Part shown: positions 18,740-26,804 of the stretch, one piece after another
Position numbering within the stretch: position 1 is the first letter of the stretch
How the letters are laid out: the number at the start of each line of letters is the position of its first letter
Virus record (IMG/VR): IMGVR_UViG_3300009082_000036
Coordinates: 1 to 42,117 of that record
Length of the DNA: 42,117 bases
Source: a virus
Direction: 5' to 3' (one strand)
Notes under the pieces: generated by a model
The model's input: the letters and a program-made list of their open reading frames with translations, nothing else
Databases searched by the model: none
Told to the model about the DNA's origin: nothing
Translations under genes and position numbers: made by a program

Positions 18740-19447
18740 ATGACTACATTTGATACTTATACTAAATTAGCTTCCCACTTCGACGGTGCTGATGAAGCCA
18801 CCGCCTACACCGACCCCATTGCAGGGGCTTATACTTTTGTCAACTCCGCTCAATTAGACACAGCAGACAAGAAATTCGGTTCAGCGTCTTTACTGCTTGA
18901 AAGAGATAGCAATGATTATGTGACCTTACCCGACTCTGCTGACTGGAACTTCGGTGCTGGAAACTTTACTATTGACTGGTTGATGAAACTAAATTCATAT
19001 AGTTTAGCTGGTGGTTTTATGGGGCAATATGAAGATGCTAATAATGAATGGGTTATCTATGAAAACGGGACTGGGAAGATAACTGTGTATTTTAAATCTG
19101 GCGGAACTGTTAAGGCAGAATATATTACTACAAGCGTGGTGAACGACACTGGTGTTTGGCATCATTGGGCGGTAGTAAGAAACGGGACTACTTGTCTTTT
19201 ATTCAAAGACGGTGTTTCCCAAGCCCTGACCGAGATAACCGCTTTCGGGACTAATGATGTCGGGGATATAGCGGGTTTATTAACAGTAGGAGCACAATTA
19301 AACGGTGTATCGTGGTCTGGTTCGACTGACGGTTGGCTTGATGAAGTCCGCATCTCCAAAGGCATAGCAAGGTGGACGAGTAATTTTACACCTTTTACAA
19401 GAGCTTATCCAATCAGAGGGAAAGTTGTATTTACAAGTGACTCATGA
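18740..19447 (+). CDS. LamG/concanavalin-like adhesin protein A
   Basis: A 235-residue protein with the LamG (Laminin_G_3) pattern: KLASHFDGADE, GSASLLLERDSNDYVTLPDS, WNFGAGNFTIDWLMKL, GVWHHWAVVRNGTTCLLFKD, and GWLDEVRISKGIARWTSNF. This jelly-roll fold often binds glycans and occurs in phage fibres and adhesins. It lies directly downstream of the fibre anchor, so host glycan binding is likely. A similar but distinct LamG-like protein is at 21512-22273. Confidence 0.85.
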   Translation: MTTFDTYTKLASHFDGADEATAYTDPIAGAYTFVNSAQLDTADKKFGSASLLLERDSNDYVTLPDSADWNFGAGNFTIDWLMKLNSYSLAGGFMGQYEDANNEWVIYENGTGKITVYFKSGGTVKAEYITTSVVNDTGVWHHWAVVRNGTTCLLFKDGVSQALTEITAFGTNDVGDIAGLLTVGAQLNGVSWSGSTDGWLDEVRISKGIARWTSNFTPFTRAYPIRGKVVFTSDS

Positions 19448-19647
19448 CATCCGACGAAAAAATATTAAATGAAATAAAGGAAAGTATCAAGGAACTCTTT
19501 GCTAAAATAGCTGAGTTAAAAGTAACTGAAGATGAGCGTAGAGCATGGATAAAAGAGAAGTCAGAGTTCCAGTCAAGGATAGATGATTATAAGCGGCATA
19601 AAGCAGCATTAGAACTGAGGGAGAAGAGATTAAATGGGCAAAATTGA
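19444..19647 (+). CDS. Small coiled-coil protein of the adhesion module
   Basis: A 67-residue protein, nearly all charged helix with heptad spacing (LNEIKESIKELFAKIAELKV and later RIDDYKRHKAALELREKRL). It starts within the stop of the LamG gene (ATGA) and overlaps the next gene by 14 bp. A coiled-coil linker or chaperone for fibre trimerisation is plausible. No family recognised. Confidence 0.6.
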   Translation: MTSDEKILNEIKESIKELFAKIAELKVTEDERRAWIKEKSEFQSRIDDYKRHKAALELREKRLNGQN

Positions 19648-20032
19648 ATTTCAAGCACCCATTCCACATAGTATAGCCGGTAATTTAGCGGTAGCTAACA
19701 GTGCTACGGTTTATACATCAAGCTGGGTTCTTGTGCGTAAGAATTTTTTTGGTGTAGAAGTTAAGTTTTCATCTGACACTGATGTCAATGTGCAGGTTAA
19801 CTTAGAGCAATCTAATTATAAAGAAGCTTCTGCAGGGGCGGCAGACTCAAACTTTGTTGTAGCTATAGACCCGCTGGCTACTATTACCGACGAGAATGTG
19901 CATTTACTTCCTGTTGCTCCTATTGTAGCTGTATATGCACGATTGAAGTTAGTCGGCTTGAATACAGGCCTAGCAAGTAATAGCGCTACCACAGTTTTAG
20001 ACAGGGCTAATTGGGTTGAGGTCGAAGCGTAG
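19634..20032 (+). CDS. Beta-rich structural protein of the fibre region
   Basis: A 132-residue soluble protein, rich in Val, Ala, Thr and Asn with alternating strands (FFGVEVKFSSDTDVNVQVNL; IVAVYARLKLVGLN). No catalytic motif. By position it is a minor tail or fibre component. It starts inside the coiled-coil gene and stops right before the next ATG. Confidence 0.55.
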   Translation: MGKIEFQAPIPHSIAGNLAVANSATVYTSSWVLVRKNFFGVEVKFSSDTDVNVQVNLEQSNYKEASAGAADSNFVVAIDPLATITDENVHLLPVAPIVAVYARLKLVGLNTGLASNSATTVLDRANWVEVEA

Positions 20033-20230
20033 ATGGGCGAAGCGTTTAAATATCAAAGCAGTTGGAAAACAGAAGAGATACTGACAAGCACTAATGTCTT
20101 GAATCTCGGCTCTGGTTCATTTTTAAAATTAGACCAGACTACTCCGCAAACAGTAGAAAACGGTTCTCCGTCATTTAACGGCGGAATTATAATAAAAGCA
20201 GGGCAAAAGTTAATCTTAGACGGAGGATAA
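20033..20230 (+). CDS. Short fibre-segment protein
   Basis: A 65-residue protein with the segment GSFLKLDQTTPQTVENGSPS, a wording typical of repeated beta-structural parts of phage fibres (LKLDQTTPQT). The same kind of segment (STGFLKLDCSNDPL) occurs near the N-terminus of the 655-residue fibre at 22504. The start follows the previous stop with no gap. It may be a fibre subunit or a leftover of a rearranged fibre gene. Confidence 0.5.
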   Translation: MGEAFKYQSSWKTEEILTSTNVLNLGSGSFLKLDQTTPQTVENGSPSFNGGIIIKAGQKLILDGG

Positions 20231-20232
20231 TT

Positions 20233-21141
20233 ATGAGCGACAATGTAACCTTAAACACTATGAATGGCGGCTCTGTAGTCGCAACAGATCAGGATGCGTC
20301 AAGCAGTTCGCATTATCAGCGAGTTAAACTTGTTGATGGAACGCTGGATTCTTTTGAGCCTACAGGAATATTGACTAGTCCTCTGTATGTAAATGTAGTG
20401 AACTCTAGCGCTACAATATCTGTCTTAAACACTAGCGCTACTATCTCCATATTAAACACTAGCGCAACAATCTCCGTCCTTAATACTAGCGCTACAATAT
20501 CAGTCTTGAATACTGGCGGTAGCGTGAATGTGCTTAATACAATAAACACAGTATCTGTATTGAACACCGGAGGCACAATTTCTGTATTAAATACAGGCGG
20601 TTCTATCAATGTGCTTAATACAGCAACTACTATCTCAGTATTGAATACAGGAGGAACTATATCAGTTTTAAACACAAGTGCTACAATATCGGTCTTGAAC
20701 ACAGGCGGAACGATATCAGTCTTGAATACTGGCGGTTCTATAAATGTTCTAAATACAAGGACTAGCGTATCTGTATCTGGCGGAGTAACTCTACTATCGT
20801 CTATCCCTTTAGTAGTTAAAAAAGATAGTCCAAACTATTCTCCTACTTGGATATATTCAGCTCTTTCCAGCGCTGTGAATGTAGCAGTGTGGACACCTGC
20901 AAGCGGTAAGAAATTTAATATGACTGACATAACACTGAATGTAAAAACAGCAGGTAAGGTGACTGTTAGCGAAGGAGTGACAGGATCAACTATTATGATT
21001 GTTGAATTAGCAGCCAATGGTGGTTGGAGTTCCAACTTACAAACTCCTTATGTAGCTACAGCAACAAATACTCCTTTAGCTGTAGTATCTACAGCGGCAG
21101 GCACTGTCAGTTATGTATGTATATCCGGATACGAGGTTTAA
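20233..21141 (+). CDS. Fibre-like protein with 13 nonapeptide repeats
   Basis: A 302-residue protein. Residues 59-175 are thirteen tandem nine-residue units, mostly (S/G)(A/G)T-ISVLNT or GGSINVLNT. Regular Val/Leu/Ile spacing with Asn-Thr turns suggests a beta-solenoid or an intertwined trimeric beta shaft. A C-terminal ~115-residue beta domain (from about SSIPLVVKKDSPNYSPTWIY) could be the tip. Expected role: a rod or spacer in the tail adhesion device. The ribosome site is GGAGG. Confidence 0.75.
   Translation: MSDNVTLNTMNGGSVVATDQDASSSSHYQRVKLVDGTLDSFEPTGILTSPLYVNVVNSSATISVLNTSATISILNTSATISVLNTSATISVLNTGGSVNVLNTINTVSVLNTGGTISVLNTGGSINVLNTATTISVLNTGGTISVLNTSATISVLNTGGTISVLNTGGSINVLNTRTSVSVSGGVTLLSSIPLVVKKDSPNYSPTWIYSALSSAVNVAVWTPASGKKFNMTDITLNVKTAGKVTVSEGVTGSTIMIVELAANGGWSSNLQTPYVATATNTPLAVVSTAAGTVSYVCISGYEV
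20407..20757 (+). repeat. Tandem 27-bp repeat array (13 units) coding nonapeptides
   Basis: Thirteen in-frame 27-base units encode nonapeptides ending in (V/I)LNT. Units 1-4 and 11 are SAT(I)S-type, others GGT- or GGS-type, giving a higher-order mixture. Synonymous codons vary among units, so the array is not a very recent expansion, but the peptide period is strictly kept. Confidence 0.95.
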
Positions 21142-21173
21142 TAAGTATATTTATCAATTTAATTGGAGGTTTT

Positions 21174-21515
21174 ATGATTAGCGGAAAGATAGTAAGCAAG
21201 GAAATAGACCAGAACGGAAATATTAAAGTAGGGGTTGAATATACTTTGACTGATAGCTCAAAGAAAATTGGTTACACTCGGTATAATTGCTTTAATTACA
21301 GTGAAGCGGAGATACTCAGAGATATTAAGTCACATTGTGAAACTCTGATGCGAAAAACTTATAATCTCAAGCAAAACCAAAATATCGTAGCACAAGCTCT
21401 GCCGGCTATTGAATACATATGTGAAAGTGTTGAAGTTGTATCCAAACCAGCGGTATTAGATGAAACTGGAAATATCATAACACCAGAAGAGAAGATAACC
21501 ATAGACGATAAATGA
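21174..21515 (+). CDS. Unknown 113-residue protein of the adhesion module
   Basis: The start at 21174 is chosen because GGAGG lies 6-10 bases upstream and the codons before it overlap the previous gene. The 113-residue product is soluble: a beta N-terminus (SGKIVSKEIDQNGNIKVGVEY) then a helical middle (SEAEILRDIKSHCETLMRKTY). The arrangement resembles small phage proteins near fibre genes; no role can be assigned. It overlaps the next gene by ATGA. Confidence 0.55.
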   Translation: MISGKIVSKEIDQNGNIKVGVEYTLTDSSKKIGYTRYNCFNYSEAEILRDIKSHCETLMRKTYNLKQNQNIVAQALPAIEYICESVEVVSKPAVLDETGNIITPEEKITIDDK

Positions 21516-22273
21516 GAACGATTGAGTTAGTAGAAAAGTATAGGCATATATTTGGGACTGATTACACCGCAACCGCTACATACGCTTATACAGTAGAGGA
21601 TGGCTCTGGGGCAACGCTGAATGATGCCACCGCTAATAATTATGATGCCACTTTAGACGATACTTATAGCTGGGAAACATCCTCACCGCCAGCCGCATAT
21701 TCTACTTATTATTTAGATTTTGACGGAACAGGGTTCATAGATTTGCCTGCGTTGAGTGATGATATTAGTGACCCAATGAGTATGGTAATATGGATTAGTC
21801 AAGATAGCTGGCCCAATAACGACGCTATCTGGTATTCAAACCCTCATTATTTATATACCTATGAAACAACTTCTCGTTCTATAAAGTTCTTTTTTGATTA
21901 TAATACTGTTGATTGTGTATTTAATACTAATGCCAATGCTATCCCAACTGCTGGAACGTGGTTCCATTTATATTGGGAATTAAACAACGGGAATATTGTT
22001 TGTTATATTGATGGCGTTGATATTGCAGGCGGAGTGGGATGGGCGGCAAATCAACAGGGAACAGGCGGATTGAGGTATGATAACACAGCAGATATATTCG
22101 GACAAGGTGATACAAGGCAGATTGATGGAAGATGTGATGAGATTGCTTTCTGGAATGGCGATACTTTAGACTCAACCGAAATCAACGAAATAATGGACAA
22201 CGGGCTTGTCGGCGGCGGCACGCCAGCAGCAGCAACAGGTTTTATGACAACTAATAAAGGATTCTGGGGATAA
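21512..22273 (+). CDS. LamG/concanavalin-like adhesin protein B
   Basis: A 253-residue protein with LamG-like segments: YSTYYLDFDGTGFIDLPAL, PMSMVIWISQDSW, AGTWFHLYWELNNGNIVCYI and GRCDEIAFWNGDTLDSTEIN. The last resembles the IDEVRIYNRALSxxEI ending of Laminin_G_3 domains. It probably binds host-surface glycans. Its sequence has diverged strongly from the LamG protein at 18740, so the two may have different ligands. Confidence 0.8.
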   Translation: MRTIELVEKYRHIFGTDYTATATYAYTVEDGSGATLNDATANNYDATLDDTYSWETSSPPAAYSTYYLDFDGTGFIDLPALSDDISDPMSMVIWISQDSWPNNDAIWYSNPHYLYTYETTSRSIKFFFDYNTVDCVFNTNANAIPTAGTWFHLYWELNNGNIVCYIDGVDIAGGVGWAANQQGTGGLRYDNTADIFGQGDTRQIDGRCDEIAFWNGDTLDSTEINEIMDNGLVGGGTPAAATGFMTTNKGFWG

Positions 22274-22274
22274 T

Positions 22275-22421
22275 ATGTTATTACTATTGTTTACAGGTGA
22301 AGGAACTTATATACCCCCAGAGATTGCGAATAACACTTATATTTATTGCTCTTCAACCACTCCGGATATTGTAGATTTCTATGTAGATGGCGAGATAGTC
22401 GGAAGGTTATCGGTAGTTTGA
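22275..22421 (+). CDS. Tiny adhesion-module protein (48 aa)
   Basis: Encodes MLLLLFTGEGTYIPPE... ending DFYVDGEIVGRLSVV. It fills the gap after the LamG gene; its TGA overlaps the next ATG by one base (TGATG). Short beta-like protein with no known family. The coupled arrangement with both neighbours supports real translation. Confidence 0.5.
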   Translation: MLLLLFTGEGTYIPPEIANNTYIYCSSTTPDIVDFYVDGEIVGRLSVV

Positions 22422-22507
22422 TGGCAGATACCTATATTAAATATAATAATAGTTCTATACAGATTTACATTGATGATGAATTAGTCTTGGAGATCAACGA
22501 AGAATGA
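22421..22507 (+). CDS. Tiny adhesion-module protein (28 aa)
   Basis: Encodes MADTYIKYNNSSIQIYIDDE and a short acidic end. The start overlaps the previous stop and its own stop overlaps the next ATG (ATGA). The pattern IQIYIDDELVLEI echoes VDFYVDGEIVGRL in the preceding tiny protein, hinting at a duplicated beta-hairpin. Because it is so short, it could be a translational-coupling device rather than a functional protein. Confidence 0.4.
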   Translation: MADTYIKYNNSSIQIYIDDELVLEINEE

Positions 22508-24471
22508 GCTGGACACTATATAAAGACTTATTACCTAATGCCGACTCTACGTTGGATATAGGGTCTACGGCTCTACACTTTGCCAATGGTTATTTTGATA
22601 ACCTTTATTCTGGTTCTACGGGTTTTCTCAAACTTGACTGCTCCAATGACCCGTTGACAGGAGGGCTTGGTATTGAAACTTCCGACATTATCGCTCTTAG
22701 TGTCGGCAGCAGTGCAACTGATTATTTCAAAGTAAATAAGCAATCATATTCGTATATCTTATCCGACTCGGTATATTCTTACGACGGCACAGATTATATT
22801 GGAAGTGCTGATTTGGGCGGTGAATACGCCTTTTGGTGGGATGGAACTACGGTTACGGTAGTAACAGACCCAACAGTTGATTTTACTCCTATTGACGGAA
22901 TGACTGGAATTGACTGCGGGCTTTATGTATTGGCAGGCACATACAATCTTTCAGTCTGGTATATGCACGGTGAGAAAACAGATTTTGAAACTTGGCTCAC
23001 ATCTCAAATAGCTTGGACAGGTGGTAGTGGAGTATATCTAGGAGAAAATCTTTTAGTTCCTACTGACGGAATATATGCCTATGCAGGCGACCCGACAGGA
23101 TGGGATATTGTAGCAACATATACCGACCCGCCAGATGCAGCGGAAACAATCGTAGCAGGTGCAGCCATAGACGCATTTGGCAGATTTAGGGTAACAAGCA
23201 CAAGCCAATTCTTAGATGATATAGCTTTGACTGGTGATTTGAATATTGCAGGACAGATAAATATAGGTGGAACAGGAATACCTATAAATGATTGGGCGAT
23301 ACAGGGAATTAAGCATGTTACTTTGACTTCAGGCACAGCCGCTGCCTTAAACTTCTTATTACAAAGTTCTACTGCAGGTGGAGTATCAGCTAATCTTTAT
23401 GCTCTTACCCCATATCTCGCCTTATATGGCGACAGTAATTACACAGGAGGATTAAAGTTATTAGGCGGGCAATACCGCCTTGATATAAATAATAATACTT
23501 GTTCTGTTTTATATGGCGGAAATATCAATGTTACAGCGACAGCAGGTGCTGGTTACGATAGTGGCAACAGCAATTTTACCAGTTTTTATGGCTGGACTTA
23601 TGATTTTACACAAGAAGGTTCGGCTACTTTAACAGGCACTAATGTCTATGGCTTCAAGACTCCCATCAATCTTGGTAGCGCTACGATAGGCACTCACTAT
23701 GGATTCTTTGCTTCTGATTTATCTTCCTATGCCACAACCTCGTGGGGTATTTATAATGAGGACAGGACATATTTAGGGAATACTGTTATTTTACCAGCAA
23801 ATGTAAAGATACAATTTGATTCTACTGACACAAATATCTACGCTAATACCGACGACCCCGAAGATTTAATTATTGCCGCTGACCAAGATATTTTATTGCA
23901 AGCTGACAACCAAGTAGTTACTGATACAGTTATCAGGGGAGCGACTTCTTTATACCGCAGATATTATCATTTGCCTATATCAGGATTTGACCCCGGTGCT
24001 TCGGGAGCGACTTGGACAGCACCGACAGCTAATCATACAGGTGGTTTTCAATTAAACGCTGTAGGAGAGGTTTTATACTTTGATACTGATGTCCACACTG
24101 ACTGGGATGGGGCAAGTGATTTAAATGTGGAGGTTTATTTTGCCGTTAATGTTGATAATACAGGCGGTGGGGCGGGCGATACGGTAGATTTAAAATTGGT
24201 ATGTTATTATAACACCGTCGGTGATACCGCTACTAAAACCCAGACACAAGAAGTAGCTACCGTAGTCGGGGCTTCGGCTCAATATAAAGTATTCAAATCC
24301 GTTCATACCATAAACTTTGATGAAACGGATAATGTTGTAGAGGCTGGAGATATTATGGGTTTTGCCTTAAACCTTGAAACTGATACTTCTGAAGTAGATG
24401 ATATTATAGTTTTACACGGTGCATTTTATTATAATAGCTCACACGTTGGTATAGAAAGCGGGGATGTATAA
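22504..24471 (+). CDS. Large tail fibre / appendage protein
   Basis: A 655-residue, Gly/Thr/Asp-rich, beta-predicted protein. The N-terminus (LLPNADSTLDIGSTALHFAN) and the middle (AIDAFGRFRVTSTSQFLDDI, LNIAGQINIGGTGIP) have the 'state the index, then repeat' style of phage fibre and appendage proteins. The C-terminus, from about 500, is a beta-domain with HTGGFQLNAVGEVLYFDTDV that may form the receptor-binding tip. No endosialidase or lyase motif is evident. Confidence 0.7.
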   Translation: MSWTLYKDLLPNADSTLDIGSTALHFANGYFDNLYSGSTGFLKLDCSNDPLTGGLGIETSDIIALSVGSSATDYFKVNKQSYSYILSDSVYSYDGTDYIGSADLGGEYAFWWDGTTVTVVTDPTVDFTPIDGMTGIDCGLYVLAGTYNLSVWYMHGEKTDFETWLTSQIAWTGGSGVYLGENLLVPTDGIYAYAGDPTGWDIVATYTDPPDAAETIVAGAAIDAFGRFRVTSTSQFLDDIALTGDLNIAGQINIGGTGIPINDWAIQGIKHVTLTSGTAAALNFLLQSSTAGGVSANLYALTPYLALYGDSNYTGGLKLLGGQYRLDINNNTCSVLYGGNINVTATAGAGYDSGNSNFTSFYGWTYDFTQEGSATLTGTNVYGFKTPINLGSATIGTHYGFFASDLSSYATTSWGIYNEDRTYLGNTVILPANVKIQFDSTDTNIYANTDDPEDLIIAADQDILLQADNQVVTDTVIRGATSLYRRYYHLPISGFDPGASGATWTAPTANHTGGFQLNAVGEVLYFDTDVHTDWDGASDLNVEVYFAVNVDNTGGGAGDTVDLKLVCYYNTVGDTATKTQTQEVATVVGASAQYKVFKSVHTINFDETDNVVEAGDIMGFALNLETDTSEVDDIIVLHGAFYYNSSHVGIESGDV

Positions 24472-24737
24472 TGGGAATATTTGATAATGTAGTAACGAAT
24501 ACCGAGTATGTTGACAACGGCGATGGCACATTCACTAAGTGGACAAAGCAGGGAGTTGTTGACACAAAGAAATTAAAAGATGAAAAGGCACTCCTTGAAA
24601 GTTTGCAATCATTCACTTCTGCACAAATTAGTAAAATATTGAACTATAGTCTGTATTCCGACAACAAAACAATCCAGCAAAAAGTATCAGAAAGAATAAC
24701 AGCCATAAACGCAGAATTAGCGAAGGTGGAAAAATGA
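24471..24737 (+). CDS. Small helical protein after the fibre gene
   Basis: An 88-residue protein: a short beta start (EYVDNGDGTFTKWTKQGVV) then two charged helices. The start shares one base with the fibre stop, and its stop overlaps the next ATG. Position suggests a fibre assembly factor or a minor fibre component. No family recognised. Confidence 0.55.
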   Translation: MGIFDNVVTNTEYVDNGDGTFTKWTKQGVVDTKKLKDEKALLESLQSFTSAQISKILNYSLYSDNKTIQQKVSERITAINAELAKVEK

Positions 24738-24910
24738 GACAGTTAGCAGAGTATGAAAAGGAGTATCAACAGGTTATAGCACAACTTCAGCAGTTAGAGC
24801 AGCGTAAGCAACAGTTAACGACTCGTGGAGTAGAGTTACAGGGAATATGCAAAGAACTTAAGACGCCTGAAGTTACGCCAATCAAAAAAGAAGAGGAGGT
24901 GCAGAAATGA
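24734..24910 (+). CDS. 58-residue coiled-coil protein
   Basis: Product begins MRQLAEYEKEYQQVIAQLQQ and continues as a Gln/Glu/Lys-rich heptad helix. ATG overlaps the preceding TGA, and its TGA overlaps the next ATG, so it is in a coupled string. An AGAGGAGGTG ribosome site for the next gene lies in its last codons. Possible lysis-cassette or fibre-assembly accessory; unknown. Confidence 0.5.
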   Translation: MRQLAEYEKEYQQVIAQLQQLEQRKQQLTTRGVELQGICKELKTPEVTPIKKEEEVQK

Positions 24911-25035
24911 ATTTACCAAAATGGTTTTGGTGGATAATCGCAGTAGTAATTGTGATTATCATCTTTGTTGTTTTGAAGATTAATGTCAATATCGGTTCAA
25001 ATGGAGCAAGTATAACTCAAGGGCTTATTAACTAA
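24907..25035 (+). CDS. 42-residue single-span membrane protein
   Basis: MNLPKWFWWIIAVVIVIIIF and onward gives a clear transmembrane helix at about 6-24, followed by a polar tail of about 18 residues. It starts the group of small membrane proteins between the fibre genes and the cell-wall hydrolase. A holin, antiholin or spanin-like role is possible, but size and topology alone cannot decide. Confidence 0.5.
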   Translation: MNLPKWFWWIIAVVIVIIIFVVLKINVNIGSNGASITQGLIN

Positions 25036-25046
25036 GGAGGTATCAA

Positions 25047-25223
25047 ATGGGAAAGAATCTGCACATGAAAATAACGGTTGAGGTATTCGGTGACGAATAT
25101 GTAAGGAATGAAAGATTGTATGCCAACTCAGAGATGTCTACAATATTGGCTTTAGAAGAGAAATTAATTGCCCTTGACGTTGCATTAACTACAGAACAAA
25201 AGAAGAAACTTGGTATTCGGTAA
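25047..25223 (+). CDS. 58-residue unknown protein
   Basis: Preceded by a strong AAGGAGG site. The product MGKNLHMKITVEVFGDEY... is soluble and charged with a C-terminal helix (EEKLIALDVALTTEQKKKLG). No family recognised. The good ribosome site supports expression. Confidence 0.55.
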   Translation: MGKNLHMKITVEVFGDEYVRNERLYANSEMSTILALEEKLIALDVALTTEQKKKLGIR

Positions 25224-25247
25224 CGAAATGTTGAGGTCAACAAAACG

Positions 25248-25340
25248 ATGAATTATCAAACCATAGCAATCGTAATGCTTATATCAGCAATACTCATATT
25301 GTTTATTGTTGAGTTGATAAAAAATTCGTCATGCTCGTAA
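25248..25340 (+). CDS. 30-residue membrane peptide
   Basis: MNYQTIAIVMLISAILILFI followed by VELIKNSSCS: one transmembrane helix with a cysteine-containing tail. The ribosome site is weak, and it overlaps the next start by 10 bp. A minimal holin-like or regulatory peptide is possible. Confidence 0.35.
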   Translation: MNYQTIAIVMLISAILILFIVELIKNSSCS

Positions 25341-25513
25341 TTATGCGCTGGATAGCGCAAACGGAAATGTGGCATATGTTAGACAGGCGGGGAAAATTCA
25401 TTGAACAATTCCACGACTGCAATAACTTTAACTGCTTGTTTGAAGAGTTAGACAAGAATATAGATAACGTATATGTTATATCAGCAGAAAGGCAAACTGA
25501 TGCCAGAAGATAG
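25331..25513 (+). CDS. 60-residue unknown protein
   Basis: Product begins MLVIMRWIAQTEMWHMLDRR and is soluble and acidic toward the middle (FEELDKNIDNVYVISAER). It overlaps both neighbours. No family recognised, and the ribosome site is poor; support comes from the packed gene order. Confidence 0.35.
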   Translation: MLVIMRWIAQTEMWHMLDRRGKFIEQFHDCNNFNCLFEELDKNIDNVYVISAERQTDARR

Positions 25514-25757
25514 ATTGGACAGCCTTGACAGAGAAGTGGCGGAGTTTATCGCCAAGATAAATCAGTGGATGGAAACAACAAACGAATACCGACGTAATCT
25601 TTGCAGTAAAATAGACAACATAAACGATAAATTTGCTGACCTACCCTGTAAAGAACGAGGCGGCTGGTATCAGGCGATAAACAAACAGATATCAATGCTT
25701 TGGGTATTTGTAACAGCGATAGTCTTAACGATGGTAGGGATGTGGTTCAAGAAATGA
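25500..25757 (+). CDS. Membrane-anchored coiled-coil protein, holin/XhlA-like layout
   Basis: The start at 25500 is favoured over an upstream in-frame ATG because AAAGG lies just before it. The 85-residue product has an N-terminal coiled coil (LDREVAEFIAKINQWMETTN) and a C-terminal membrane helix (about 66-83, LWVFVTAIVLTMVGMWF) ending in KK. This topology resembles XhlA-type haemolysin/holin accessory proteins, so a lysis role is the leading guess. Confidence 0.5.
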   Translation: MPEDRLDSLDREVAEFIAKINQWMETTNEYRRNLCSKIDNINDKFADLPCKERGGWYQAINKQISMLWVFVTAIVLTMVGMWFKK

Positions 25758-25763
25758 GAAAAG

Positions 25764-25940
25764 ATGAGTATCATAGATAAATACGAGTTTATTACTCAAT
25801 TTATGGTAGCTTTTAATAAAACAATGACTCAGGAGTTAAAAGAAAACCTGCCCGATGGCAAATCTTTTCTCTATGAGCTTCAGGATAAGGCGTGGGAGAT
25901 AATAATAACCAAAGGAAAGCATATACAAGGAGGTAAGTAA
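25764..25940 (+). CDS. 58-residue soluble protein in the lysis region
   Basis: Product begins MSIIDKYEFITQFMVAFNKT and is helical and charged. Its last codons contain the AAGGAGG site for the next gene, and its TAA overlaps the next ATG. No family recognised. Confidence 0.45.
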   Translation: MSIIDKYEFITQFMVAFNKTMTQELKENLPDGKSFLYELQDKAWEIIITKGKHIQGGK

Positions 25941-26020
25941 TGGCGTATTTAATCGGTGCTTTGGTTGGTGCGGCAATCGTATTAGGAACACAGTATTTAA
26001 TTAAAAAAGTGTTTAAATAG
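25940..26020 (+). CDS. 26-residue membrane peptide
   Basis: MAYLIGALVGAAIVLGTQYL then IKKVFK: one Gly/Ala-rich membrane helix and a basic tail. It has a perfect AAGGAGG site 4-10 bases upstream and shares one base with the previous stop, so it is very likely translated. A holin or pore-modulating peptide is possible. Confidence 0.5.
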   Translation: MAYLIGALVGAAIVLGTQYLIKKVFK

Positions 26021-26029
26021 GAGATTCTT

Positions 26030-26353
26030 ATGGCTGAGCCCTTATCAGTAGTTAAGTTATTAGATGTCAGCCCTACAGCTTTAATAAAAACGACCTCTGC
26101 TACTGTTAAGGGCTTGCTTGTTATTGGAATAATATGTTTAATTGGCTGGATGAGCTGGGTTACGCTCATTCAACCTCATACTAAATGGGCAGTGCAGGTT
26201 CAGACTACTCAACAAAAAGCCGACAGTATTACTAATTATAACGGCTTATCAGCAAAGGAAGTTTCAGAGTTGATTGATTCAAAGTTTGCGGCTCATGATA
26301 AGCTATTCACTTGGGGAATCAAAGTGGGTTGGTTTAAAATAGGGAAATGGTGA
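26030..26353 (+). CDS. Single-span membrane protein (107 aa)
   Basis: One membrane helix at about 28-50 (GLLVIGIICLIGWMSWVTLI) is followed by a soluble part that could lie in the periplasm. There is no lipobox. Candidate spanin-type or holin-accessory protein of the lysis region. The ribosome site is GGAG before ATG 26030. Confidence 0.5.
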   Translation: MAEPLSVVKLLDVSPTALIKTTSATVKGLLVIGIICLIGWMSWVTLIQPHTKWAVQVQTTQQKADSITNYNGLSAKEVSELIDSKFAAHDKLFTWGIKVGWFKIGKW

Positions 26354-26356
26354 AAA

Positions 26357-26797
26357 ATGATTAAAATCTTAATTTGGATCTTAGCTACAGTTATTTCAGC
26401 GATACTCTATAGGTGTGGAGGTGTTGGCAAACCTTATAATACAAAGTTTAGGGATTTGGGATGTCCCGCGATATCTTTGTTAGCGTTATTTCTTACCTCT
26501 AATATACATATAGCTTGGTGGGTTTACTTTATCACTTTTGGCCTTATGTTTGCTTCTATGATAAGTTATTATGATACCAAGAATAATGAGCCAAGATGGT
26601 GGTTAGTGGGGCTAATTTGGGGCTTAACGGCATTGCCTTACGTCTTTTATACACATATCTGGGTTGGGGCATTGCTTAGAACGGTTCTGCTTACCTTGGG
26701 TGTTTCTATGTGGAGTAATAAGATTGATAGTGTAGTTTGGGAAGAAGGCGGCAGGGGAGCGTTGTTTGCCGGAACATTGCCACTTTTATTTATTTAA
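26357..26797 (+). CDS. Multi-span membrane protein, phage family of unknown role
   Basis: A 146-residue protein with four or so membrane helices. The segment YRCGGVGKPYNTKFRDLGCP near the N-terminus (about 18-37) matches a motif I know from small phage membrane proteins of unknown function (YRxGGxGKxxxTKxRDxGxP). It could be a holin or a superinfection-exclusion protein. It is the last gene before the promoter at 26805. Confidence 0.6.
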   Translation: MIKILIWILATVISAILYRCGGVGKPYNTKFRDLGCPAISLLALFLTSNIHIAWWVYFITFGLMFASMISYYDTKNNEPRWWLVGLIWGLTALPYVFYTHIWVGALLRTVLLTLGVSMWSNKIDSVVWEEGGRGALFAGTLPLLFI

Positions 26798-26804
26798 AAA
26801 ATAC

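Noticed and set aside
20407-20757. Regular 27-bp repeats as a CRISPR array
   Set aside because: The period has no unique spacers, the units are in frame and code a continuous nonapeptide repeat, and no cas genes are present.
17817-24737. Diversity-generating retroelement, as in the Bordetella phage that has a similar Bbp19-like gene
   Set aside because: No reverse transcriptase is encoded anywhere and no template/variable repeat pair was noticed near the adhesion genes.
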